From: Verrucomicrobiales bacterium
GTDB lineage: Bacteria; Verrucomicrobiota; Verrucomicrobiae; Limisphaerales; UBA1100
Assembly (NCBI GenBank): GCA_002721895.1
Contig: PBLV01000065.1
Coordinates: 1-64,000, forward strand
Length of the DNA: 64,000 nt
Direction of reading: 5' to 3'
Shown: in pieces, positions 1-8,167 of the stretch
Layout of the letters: every line of letters starts with the position of its first letter
Numbering within the stretch: position 1 is the first letter of the stretch
Translations under genes and position numbers: made by a program
The notes under the pieces: generated by a model
Seen by the model: only the letters and a program-made list of their open reading frames with translations
What the model was told of the DNA's origin: nothing
Database searches by the model: none

Positions 1-130
1 CTTGCCCTGACCTTGGCCCTGACCTTGGCCCTGACCTTGGCCCTGACCTTGGCCCTGACCTTGGCCCTGACCTTGGCCTTCGCCTTGGCCTTCGCCTTGG
101 CCTTCGCCTTGGCCTTCGCCCTGGCCTTCG
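1..130. repeat. 12-bp coding tandem repeat, two sub-types
   Basis: About six copies of a CCTTGGCCCTGA-type unit are followed by about five copies of a CCTTGGCCTTCG-type unit. Both are in frame in the minus-strand gene and encode GQGQ and GEGQ. The array runs off the left edge. In-frame 12-bp units allow length variation by slippage without frameshift. Confidence 0.9.
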
Positions 131-3100
131 GCTGCGGCTTGTGCCAGTTCGACAGCAGCGGCCGCGGCGGCCAATGCCTGCTGGGCAGCTTGGGCAGCTT
201 CTCCAGCACCCGGCTGTTGGCCGGCAGCGGCTTGCGCAGCTGCGTTGGTCAGCTCACCGGCTGCGGCCTGCAGGGCTTCCTGCGCTGCGGCTGGAAGTTG
301 CGCCTCGTTGGTAAACGGCTGAATGGCCTCTCCAGCTTGTTCAAATGATTCTCCCGCTTGACCCGCGTCAGCCGGCAATTGTTCCTGACCCGCCCCCGTC
401 TGGGCTTGGGCCTCAGCAATTGCCTCCGCTGCGTCTGCCAATGCGTTCGTATTGTCTGTTTCTTCACCCAACTGTTCAGCCAAATCGGCGATGGCGTTAT
501 CAATAGTCGCTTTTGCGTCCTGAAGATTTTCCAATGCCTCCGCCTGATCGGGTCGCGCTGCTTGAGGTTGATTCGCTCCCAAATCCTGCTTGGCTTGGGC
601 AATGTTTCCGTCTGCCGCAGATAGTGACTGCAATGCCTGCTGTGGCGCTTGGGCGGCTGCAGCCTGAACCTGCACCTCGTTCACATCTTGGCCAATCTGA
701 GATTGCTCTTGAGCCTGCTGCTTGGACTCCTCGGGGTTGCCGGGGGGATTCTCCGTGGGCTTACCAGCTTCTTGAGCCTTCGCCTTGGCCTGCTCGGCTG
801 CCTTGGCGGTGTCCAGATTCAGATCCTGCTGATCCTCAATGATTTGGTCCAAGGCCTTGCTCACCTCTTCCAAGGCGGCTTTTTGATCACGGGCTGCCTC
901 CAATTCAGCGATCTTTTGATCGATTTGCTCAAGCGCGCGTTCCAAGGCGTCGATGGCGGCCTGCTGCGCATCGGGGGCATTCTCGCCATCGTCCAAACTT
1001 TCCTTGGACTTGTCCATTTGGCGTGCGGCCTGTCCCAAAGTATCCGCGGCCTCGGGGGCAAGATCGTTCGCGGCGCGCTGGGCGTCCTGCGTTTCTCCCT
1101 TCACTTCGCCCTGCTTTTCACCTTGGCGACGCAACTCGTTTCTCTGGTTCGCGCCCGGTTCGCCCTGCTCGCCTGATTGCTGCGCTGCTTTTTGGGCCGC
1201 CTGCGCCGCCTCCTTCAAGGCCTCCGCAGCCTGACTCAACTGCTCCTTGGCGAGATTCTTCAACTCATTGGCTTTTGCCGCTTCGCCCGCTTTTTTCGCC
1301 GCTTCCTCAAGGGCCTTTTGGGCGTTGTCCAACTGCTCGCCGGCCTGAGCTTGTGCGTTTTCCGCGTTCTTCTTGATGTCCTCGACGTTCTTCTCAGCCA
1401 ATTCCTTTGCCGCATCGGCAAGCCTTTGAGCCAAGTCATCCGGAATTTCACCACGAGCTTTCTGGGCCATTTCCTTGGCGGCCTCGGCGGCCTTCTCGGA
1501 ATCTTCCTGTGCCTTGTCGGCTGCCTGTTTTTCGTCGAGCGTCACGGCATCCCGCGCGGCTTCAGCAGCCTGCTTGGCGGCCTTGGCGAATTCCTCAGCA
1601 GCTTTCTCGAGTGGCTTGGCGGCATTCTCCAGGTTTTGATTGTTGTTGGCAGCTGATTCCGCCGCCGCCTTGATGGCTTCGTCCAAGGCTTTCTTGGCTT
1701 CATCCAATTGATCCTTGGCGTCCGCGTTGCCTTCTTCAGCTTTCTTCTCGATCCCGGCAATCTGCCCGGCCAAATCCTTGGCCGTGTCTCCTAGTTGTTT
1801 GGCGATGTCATCGGGAATCTCACCCTTGGCCTGCTGCGCCATGGACTTGGCCAAGGCGGCAATCTTCTCCGCGTCCTGCTTGGCGGCCTCGGCGGCATCC
1901 TTTTCCCCGGCCTTGTCCGTGTTCTCCGCAGCCTTGGCGGCTTCCTTCGCAGCCTCAGCGAGCTGCTTGGCTGCTTCCTCCAACGGCTCAGCGGCCGCAC
2001 CCAGATCATCATTCTTCTGGGCATTCTCAGCGGCATCAGCAGCCTTTTCGGCGGCTTCTTCCAAGGCAAACTTGGCATCAGTCAAGGCTTCCTCAGAGAT
2101 GGCTTTAACCTCTTCACCGACGTTCTCCTCTCCCTTGACCGCAATGTCAGCCAGCTTTTGGGATTCCTCAGCTTCCTTGGCTGCGTTCTTAATCGGTTCA
2201 TCCGCAAGTTTAGCGGCTTCCTCGGCAATTTTCTTGGCCAATTCAGCGGGCACATCCTTCTTGGCCTCTTCGATGGCATCAGCCTTGAGGGCAAGCTCCT
2301 TGGCCGCCTCGAAAACTTCCTGGGCAGAGGTTTTAGCTTCCTCTGCAGCCTTTTTCTGATCTTCACTGGGAGCAGGTGCCTCCTTGGCTTTCTCGGAGTC
2401 GCTTTTGATTTCCTCCTCCTGCTTCTTGAGTTCCTCAACCTTCTTCTTGAGTTCCTCGAGAGTTTCAATAGAATCCTTCTCCTCGCCATTCTCGGCCTTC
2501 TCAAGCTCTTCCAACTCTTCAATGATGGCTTCCTTGGCTTCCTCCATCAGCTCTAGTGCCTTGACCTGCTCCGGGTTGGCCGTTTCACCGCGCACCTTGG
2601 GATCCTTGGCGGTTTCCTGAAGTGCCGCGCGAGCCTCCTGTTGGCGGTCAATCGCCTTGCCCAAGCTCTCAGAGGCATCGGGCACAAGATTCCGCACATC
2701 CTTTTTAACCAGATCCGTATCCAGAACCACGTCCGCCTGTCCATTCACCAACTCGCGAGTATCATCATCCGGATCCTTCAGTTCCTTGGTCTCTCCAGTC
2801 ACTCCCTCTTGATCCTTAATCGCCTTGCTCAAGTCCTCAAGTGCTTGCTCCAGTTTTTCTTTCTTCTCGCGGGGATCCAGCAAACGGGCGATGTCCCGCA
2901 TGGTTTCAAAAGCCCTCAACTGCGTGCTGGTGGAGCTTTCCACTTGCTTGCGCTCCAAGGACAAGGCCGCTTCATTCACTGTGCCAACAAAAGCCGCACT
3001 TTCTTCCGGCGCCTCATGCCCGAGCAGCGGGGCGGTTTGCGAGGAACGCAACTGCAGTTCCAGTTTGCCAACGTCCGCCTGATTTTCCGTGATGAAAGCC

Positions 3101-3879
3101 AGCGCCTCGGCGCGCCCCTTGGGATCATGGCTGAAATACTCGCGGATGGGAATGGCCACCGCAGCCGCATCTTTGTCATCCGCCGCGCCCACGCCAACCA
3201 CATAAAACGCGGACAACGGGCTTTGCCCGCCCACTGCCAAGTCGCGGGCCGCGCGGACGTTTGGCTTGGCGGCAACGCTCGGATTTTGGTCGAGATACAT
3301 CACGAAGGCATCACACAGGCGACGGGTCTTTTCCACCACATCGCGCTGACGGAAGGAGCGCGCGGTCATGGCAAACTCACGATCCTGTGCCGTACGAACA
3401 CTGCCCGTGCCAGTAGCCAAGTCGCGGGTCTTGACCATGTTGGCCCGCTGATCATCGGCCAGCATACGGAACTGGGCCGAAAGTTTCAGCAACGCGTTGC
3501 GGCGCTGCCAGTCCATATAGATTGCATCGAGCTTGTGCGAGATGGAGCTTTGCGGGGCAAGCGCGTCCTCTCCCTGGGCAGTTTGCAGGCTGGCGATAAC
3601 GCTGCGCAGTTCCTTGGCACTCAATCCCTGCAGGACAGAACGATAGCCGCGGAAAGCCCCCACCTCTTCGCGGTCATCAATTCGATTGCGGCGGAATTCC
3701 TCCAGCAAGGTCTCCAAGGACTTGTCCCGTTGGCCAACGGCATCCCGGATGGTTTCCTGCCGGCTTTCAATGCCACGCAGGTTGGGCTTTGGGCTGTTGG
3801 GCGCAGCCACAGCCGCGCCTGCAGACAACATCAGCGCCAAAGCTGTTAGGAGGGTTCCGCGAGTGATATTCTTCATCAT
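1..3879 (-). CDS. Secreted Ala/Lys/Glu-rich coiled-coil giant (last gene of cluster A, 3' end outside window)
   Basis: One uninterrupted minus-strand frame of 1293 codons runs from tandem ATGs at 3879/3876 to the window edge; no stop is visible. An AGAAGGGG Shine-Dalgarno lies about 9 nt upstream. The first ~25 residues are a signal peptide ending in AVAA, followed by NLRG at residues 32-35, related to the motif in the next operon. Residues up to ~330 look globular. The rest is a long charged coiled coil with repeated modules: G-E-I-P-D-D-x-A appears at about 1797-1835 and 1431-1468, with a diverged copy near 2230-2275. The visible end is EGQGEGQG grading into GQGQGQ. It follows the DUF4175-like gene by 102 nt and matches the coiled-coil half of the fused cluster B protein at 29719-33573. 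No catalytic motif was seen; a structural, scaffold-like periplasmic role is inferred. Confidence 0.8.
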   Translation of the reverse strand, partial: MMKNITRGTLLTALALMLSAGAAVAAPNSPKPNLRGIESRQETIRDAVGQRDKSLETLLEEFRRNRIDDREEVGAFRGYRSVLQGLSAKELRSVIASLQTAQGEDALAPQSSISHKLDAIYMDWQRRNALLKLSAQFRMLADDQRANMVKTRDLATGTGSVRTAQDREFAMTARSFRQRDVVEKTRRLCDAFVMYLDQNPSVAAKPNVRAARDLAVGGQSPLSAFYVVGVGAADDKDAAAVAIPIREYFSHDPKGRAEALAFITENQADVGKLELQLRSSQTAPLLGHEAPEESAAFVGTVNEAALSLERKQVESSTSTQLRAFETMRDIARLLDPREKKEKLEQALEDLSKAIKDQEGVTGETKELKDPDDDTRELVNGQADVVLDTDLVKKDVRNLVPDASESLGKAIDRQQEARAALQETAKDPKVRGETANPEQVKALELMEEAKEAIIEELEELEKAENGEEKDSIETLEELKKKVEELKKQEEEIKSDSEKAKEAPAPSEDQKKAAEEAKTSAQEVFEAAKELALKADAIEEAKKDVPAELAKKIAEEAAKLADEPIKNAAKEAEESQKLADIAVKGEENVGEEVKAISEEALTDAKFALEEAAEKAADAAENAQKNDDLGAAAEPLEEAAKQLAEAAKEAAKAAENTDKAGEKDAAEAAKQDAEKIAALAKSMAQQAKGEIPDDIAKQLGDTAKDLAGQIAGIEKKAEEGNADAKDQLDEAKKALDEAIKAAAESAANNNQNLENAAKPLEKAAEEFAKAAKQAAEAARDAVTLDEKQAADKAQEDSEKAAEAAKEMAQKARGEIPDDLAQRLADAAKELAEKNVEDIKKNAENAQAQAGEQLDNAQKALEEAAKKAGEAAKANELKNLAKEQLSQAAEALKEAAQAAQKAAQQSGEQGEPGANQRNELRRQGEKQGEVKGETQDAQRAANDLAPEAADTLGQAARQMDKSKESLDDGENAPDAQQAAIDALERALEQIDQKIAELEAARDQKAALEEVSKALDQIIEDQQDLNLDTAKAAEQAKAKAQEAGKPTENPPGNPEESKQQAQEQSQIGQDVNEVQVQAAAAQAPQQALQSLSAADGNIAQAKQDLGANQPQAARPDQAEALENLQDAKATIDNAIADLAEQLGEETDNTNALADAAEAIAEAQAQTGAGQEQLPADAGQAGESFEQAGEAIQPFTNEAQLPAAAQEALQAAAGELTNAAAQAAAGQQPGAGEAAQAAQQALAAAAAAVELAQAAAEGQGEGQGEGQGEGQGEGQGQGQGQGQGQGQGQGQGQGQGQGK

Positions 3880-3924
3880 GATATTTCCCCTTCTTTTCAC
3901 CTTTTTAGGCAAAACTCTAGTAAT

Positions 3925-3989
3925 CCAGCTTCCCGGCTGGAAGTGGCGAATTGTCCCCAATCTCGGGCAAAAAAACAATTCCTAATTGT
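3925..3989 (-). terminator. Weak intercistronic hairpins between the DUF4175-like and Ala-rich genes
   Basis: On the minus strand a 6-bp AT-only stem (3984-3989 with 3975-3980) overlaps the stop codon of the upstream gene and is followed by seven T. A second 5-bp stem pairs 3936-3940 with 3925-3929. Both are weak; they may attenuate or stabilise the transcript rather than terminate it, because the downstream gene is clearly part of the series. Confidence 0.25.
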
Positions 3990-5715
3990 CAGGATTTGGA
4001 CTCCGGTTTTCGGAGTTTTGTTCATCCCGAATGCGCGCCAAGGCCGCCAGTATTTCCGCCAACTCCTCACGAGCCTTTTCCTGATCCCCCTGAGTCAGCT
4101 TGATGCGCTGAATGATCCTGTCCGCGCGCTTGATCAACGCGAGTTCCTTCACCTGCGCACTGACCACCTCCAATCGGTTGACACGACTGATGCCCACCCC
4201 GGGGCCGGTATCCTTGTTGTTGTCCGTCGCCACCAGACGATAAAAAATCAAGCTGCCCTCAGTCGGCTTTTCCTCGAGCTTGTCCAAGTCGAAATCCAAG
4301 CCGCCCCGGTCATACTCCTCGCCGCTTCTGGGCGGCAAGCTCACGGGAATTGTTTTCTCATCGCCATCGTCAATCCGATACCTCAACTCGAGCCTAGACA
4401 GGCCGAAGTCATCCTTCACACGAAAGCGAATCTGCGGATAAGCCCGAGACGTCACCTGCAAAAGATCCGGCGGGCTGGACAACGCCACCATGGGTTTTCC
4501 ATCCGGCTCAACACCGAGACGAAAGCGCGCCTCATCCATGGACAAAATGCCATCTTCCGCCTCCATGAAAAAGCTGACCGAGACAATACGTTCATTGTCC
4601 GCATCCAAATCCGCCAAGATCATCCCCGGCTTACCATCCCTGCCCGACTCAATCTTGGCATCAACCTCCCTGTCCTCCGTCCCATCCGAATAATGTACGC
4701 GCATCTTGGCCTCTTTCACCGCTCGGGATGGCTCCACCGCAAACTTCAACGTGCTGCCCTTCAACACGGAACCAATTTGCTGTCCGCGAACATTTCGCTT
4801 CACTTCACCCTTGCCCGTGTACTCAGGAAACGCCTCAACACAATTCAGGACCGCCACCTTGGGCCGGGGCCGTACCACCACTGAGCCTTCCTTGCGGCCA
4901 TCATTCACCTTCACGATATACCGGAACGACTGGTGGACATTCTTCTCCATCAATTGATACGTCGCGCTGTCGCCACTGGACTCCACTTGGGGGAGTTCAC
5001 GGATCTCATGATCCTCCGAGCCCTCGTTAAAATAAACCAGCACCTGCCCGTCTTTCGGAAGAACACCACGCGCGATGGCCTTGATCGTCACGTCCTCCCC
5101 ACGGGCCACGGCGATCACTCCATCCTCCGGCACCAACACAAGCTTGGTCTTGAAGGGATACTCATCGCTGCCCATAAAGGCGCGTCGCAGGAACACTTCC
5201 CCGTCCTCCGCCTGCTTATACAGAGTGCCGCCCGCGCCAGCCAGAACCAGCGAGAGGGCCAGTGCCGCGAACATGGCTTCCATAGGCACTACCCGGCCAA
5301 AATCGATCGGCTTGGCCATCTTCTCCGTGTCACTCACCATCTTCTCAACCAAATCTCCAGAAACACCCTCCGGCAAGTCTGACCGGGTCAACTGAAGGCT
5401 GGCGATCAGCCGGCTTCGGAACCCAGGCTCACCATGCTCCACCATCAAGGCCACGGTGTCATCGTCCGGCTGCTCCATGAGCGGCTGCAAAATCCCCTGC
5501 CAAATCAAGGCCACAAATACAGCTACGTATCCCACACACAACAACCCGCGCACTTCCTGCGGCAGGTTCAAAGCCCAGTCCAACAGCATGCCGCCGCCCA
5601 CCAGCAACACCACCGCGATGACCAGCCGCGCCAGACCGTGGAGCAGCGCCACACGCAGCAACTTTGCGCGCACCGCGTGCACGCGCCTCAACAGCATGGC
5701 GGAGGTTCCAGGCAT
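3982..5715 (-). CDS. DUF4175-like membrane protein with beta-sandwich domains (cluster A)
   Basis: 577 residues. Hydrophobic segments lie near residues 25-45, 58-75 and 150-168. A periplasmic part follows with at least two Ig-like segments; recognisable pieces are FPEYTGKGE and RVKDDFGLSRLELRYRID. The tail is a short charged helix. The N-terminal layout and the FPEYTG/DDFGL segments match the first half of the 1284-residue protein at 29719-33573, so this gene plus the next one (1-3879) correspond to that fused protein. The start lies one nucleotide after the stop of the VWA gene, implying translational coupling. DUF4175-type proteins commonly accompany MoxR/DUF58/BatA operons but have no proven biochemical function. 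Assignment is by architecture. Confidence 0.75.
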   Translation of the reverse strand: MPGTSAMLLRRVHAVRAKLLRVALLHGLARLVIAVVLLVGGGMLLDWALNLPQEVRGLLCVGYVAVFVALIWQGILQPLMEQPDDDTVALMVEHGEPGFRSRLIASLQLTRSDLPEGVSGDLVEKMVSDTEKMAKPIDFGRVVPMEAMFAALALSLVLAGAGGTLYKQAEDGEVFLRRAFMGSDEYPFKTKLVLVPEDGVIAVARGEDVTIKAIARGVLPKDGQVLVYFNEGSEDHEIRELPQVESSGDSATYQLMEKNVHQSFRYIVKVNDGRKEGSVVVRPRPKVAVLNCVEAFPEYTGKGEVKRNVRGQQIGSVLKGSTLKFAVEPSRAVKEAKMRVHYSDGTEDREVDAKIESGRDGKPGMILADLDADNERIVSVSFFMEAEDGILSMDEARFRLGVEPDGKPMVALSSPPDLLQVTSRAYPQIRFRVKDDFGLSRLELRYRIDDGDEKTIPVSLPPRSGEEYDRGGLDFDLDKLEEKPTEGSLIFYRLVATDNNKDTGPGVGISRVNRLEVVSAQVKELALIKRADRIIQRIKLTQGDQEKAREELAEILAALARIRDEQNSENRSPNPDN

Positions 5716-5716
5716 T

Positions 5717-8167
5717 TTATTTCAAATAAGACAGTTTTCGGATCACCCATTCCACGGTGATCACCAAAAGCAGGAGCAGGAAGTAAACCCAAGACGACCA
5801 AAGCTCTTTTTCTCGAGCTTCCACCAGCACACCCATCCGGTCGGGGATCACCGATGGCAACTCATGCAGGTTTTCCTCACGGAAAAATGCGCCACCAGTC
5901 TTTTCCGCCATACCCCGAAGCAGTGACTCGTTCATGGCGGTTTGCGTCTTCTCCAAGTTGTACTCACGCACCGCGAAATAGCGCTTTTCGTTCCTCAACA
6001 CCTCACTCTGGCCTCTCGGATCCTGTAGATTCAGCTCATACTGGCCCGCATCCGGTGCCAGAAATTCCCCGGTGAAAACGCCCGGCTCATCCGACTGCAT
6101 GCGGACCACCCGGCCCGGGCCACCCATGCCCTGCAGCCGGTAAACCAACTGAAGATCGCCCGTCGCAAGGATGTTTTGGTCGAACAAACGCGCCTGCACC
6201 TTCACTCGGTCTCCGGTGCGGTACGTGCGCTTGGCCACCTTCAACTGGACATCGCGCGAAAAACCCATCAAGCGAGGCAAAGCCATCCGCTGCACCAGTT
6301 GACTCCAGATCGTGGTATGATGCAGGTCGCCTGTGTTCGCACGCCAACGCCAAAGGTTGTCCGTCCCCAGATACATCACGTTGCCCGCGCCAAAGGAATG
6401 CATGGCCAACACGGGATTCTTCTCGCGTTCATTCTCGGCGTCCGCGTCGGCCACCACCATGAACACCTGCGCCGACGGCTTGGCGCGTTCCACATCGGCC
6501 ACCCAGTAAACCCCCGGAAGATCGTTCCAGACATTCTCATTCTCCTCTTCATCCTGATCCAGCCGCATCAACGGGCTTGCCATGCCCCTTGGGGTTCGCT
6601 CCAACTTGACCTCACGCGCTCCATAAAGCTCCGCTCCCTGCACCTGCGGGCTGCTCGACAAGACAACCGGCAACATGGCATCCAGATCCGTCCCCACATA
6701 ACGCACCGGGCAATGCTGCTTGCCTGCCAGCACCAGAAGGCTTCCCCCCTGTTCCCCGACGAATTTCCGAAGAAGCTCAAGAGGGCCGGCAGCGCCTTCC
6801 ATCCGCGAACGCGCCACGTCGCCCAAAATGATTACATCGTACTCACGCAGCTTCTCCGTGTCTGGGAATTCCTTGACGTAGGGCGACTCCGAGTTGCCGG
6901 CGAACCCTTCCGCCAGCGAGTCATCCCCATCGATCAGCCAAGTCTTAAAGTTCACCCGTTTGTCCCGCCGCAACATTTCAAACAAATATCGAAACTCCCA
7001 CCGAGGCGACTGCTCAATCAACAGCACATTGATCTCCCGATCCACAACGCGAAAACGCTGCCGCAAACTGTTGTTGTCTGCCTCTGTCTCGTCCTCACGA
7101 GGTTCAATGGACACCGTCAGATCAAAGTCGCCAGCCACGGTCGGCGTGTGCAGCAAATCTACCACCTGCTCGCCATCCCCGGTAAATTCAATCGGCTTGG
7201 TCTGCACTTCACCATTGATATCCATCCGTAATTCCGCCGATTTGCCCGCCATGCCCTGTGATCGCACGCGCACCTGAATGGGCACAGTATCGTTCACGAA
7301 CGCCGCATCCGGCGCCTCCAAGGTGTGAACCTGAATATCCCGCGGATTTGTGATTCCCACGCCGTATATATAGAGGGGCACACCTTCGCGTTGCAGACGG
7401 GCCACCAGTTCTCCGGGCGGCAGCCCTGCATTATTCGCCCCGTCCGTTGCCATCACCACACCGGCAATCTGGCTTGAACCAGCGCCGTTCGCATCGATCA
7501 CCGATTCGCGCTGTTTGCCCAGTGCCTTGGCCAAACTACCGCCAATGGCTGTTGCCGAGGCACCAACGTCCAGACTCGCCACCCAATCCGTCGAAGTGCC
7601 ATTGCCACTGCCGCCCAGCGCCGCGGGTTCCAGCCCAAAGCCAAAGGGCACAACATCGAAACGCTCGGCCAAGCTTGGCAGCAGGTTGTAATTCTCGTTG
7701 GTCAAAGCCGCGCGCATCAGTTCGATGCGAGGAACCCGCCCAAAATCCGCGCCACTGGCATTGCCCTCTTCACCGGGCTCAATGCTTCCCAGCGCCAACG
7801 CTGCGCGTCGGATATCCATGGCCTCGGTCCGAGGCTCGGCCAAGGCCATGCTGTCGCTTGTATCCGCCAAGACCAGAAGCGGCAACCGCTTGTCGCTCTC
7901 GAGGTTGAAGCGGGCAACCGGCATAAGCAGAAGCCCCAGCAGCAAGGCAAAAAATAGCAGCCGCAGCCCGGTCAGGACCGAACGACGAAACAACGTGATC
8001 TCAGACGGGAGCCACCGGTAAGACACAAAGGTCACCAACGCCGCCACGACCCCGAGAATCACAATCCAGCCCACCTCCACGCCGCTCTGGACGGCAACGG
8101 TCACATCGGAAATCCTGGCCCCTTCCGGTGCCTCAACTCCCAGCAGTGTTAACAACCATTCGTTCAT
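5717..8167 (-). CDS. VWA / glutamine-amidotransferase-like membrane protein (cluster A)
   Basis: 816 residues. Two N-terminal membrane helices (about 33-52 and 64-84) precede a VWA-type domain with an intact metal-site motif D-T-S-D-S at residues 102-106. The middle contains a class I glutamine-amidotransferase-like fold (YDVIILGDVARS and following), lacking an obvious Cys-His-Glu triad. A final helix (VYFLLLLLVITVEWVI) anchors the C-terminus. It starts inside the stop of the upstream BatA-like gene (TAATG, one-base overlap). The paralogue in cluster B is at 33605-35968, where the VWA motif has degenerated. Such proteins are predicted to sit in the inner membrane with VWA and amidotransferase-like domains in the periplasm and to act with MoxR ATPases; the substrate is unknown. 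Confidence 0.78.
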   Translation of the reverse strand: MNEWLLTLLGVEAPEGARISDVTVAVQSGVEVGWIVILGVVAALVTFVSYRWLPSEITLFRRSVLTGLRLLFFALLLGLLLMPVARFNLESDKRLPLLVLADTSDSMALAEPRTEAMDIRRAALALGSIEPGEEGNASGADFGRVPRIELMRAALTNENYNLLPSLAERFDVVPFGFGLEPAALGGSGNGTSTDWVASLDVGASATAIGGSLAKALGKQRESVIDANGAGSSQIAGVVMATDGANNAGLPPGELVARLQREGVPLYIYGVGITNPRDIQVHTLEAPDAAFVNDTVPIQVRVRSQGMAGKSAELRMDINGEVQTKPIEFTGDGEQVVDLLHTPTVAGDFDLTVSIEPREDETEADNNSLRQRFRVVDREINVLLIEQSPRWEFRYLFEMLRRDKRVNFKTWLIDGDDSLAEGFAGNSESPYVKEFPDTEKLREYDVIILGDVARSRMEGAAGPLELLRKFVGEQGGSLLVLAGKQHCPVRYVGTDLDAMLPVVLSSSPQVQGAELYGAREVKLERTPRGMASPLMRLDQDEEENENVWNDLPGVYWVADVERAKPSAQVFMVVADADAENEREKNPVLAMHSFGAGNVMYLGTDNLWRWRANTGDLHHTTIWSQLVQRMALPRLMGFSRDVQLKVAKRTYRTGDRVKVQARLFDQNILATGDLQLVYRLQGMGGPGRVVRMQSDEPGVFTGEFLAPDAGQYELNLQDPRGQSEVLRNEKRYFAVREYNLEKTQTAMNESLLRGMAEKTGGAFFREENLHELPSVIPDRMGVLVEAREKELWSSWVYFLLLLLVITVEWVIRKLSYLK

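Noticed and set aside
1..130. Possible CRISPR-like array
   Set aside because: Units are 12 bp, directly abutting, without spacers, and encode GQGQ/GEGQ in frame.
358..3849. Long plus-strand open frames opposite the Ala-rich giant (for example 1795-2556 and 2641-3849)
   Set aside because: They are antisense shadows of a GC-rich, Ala/Leu-biased minus-strand gene with a leader, ribosome site and consistent coiled-coil sequence over 1293 codons.
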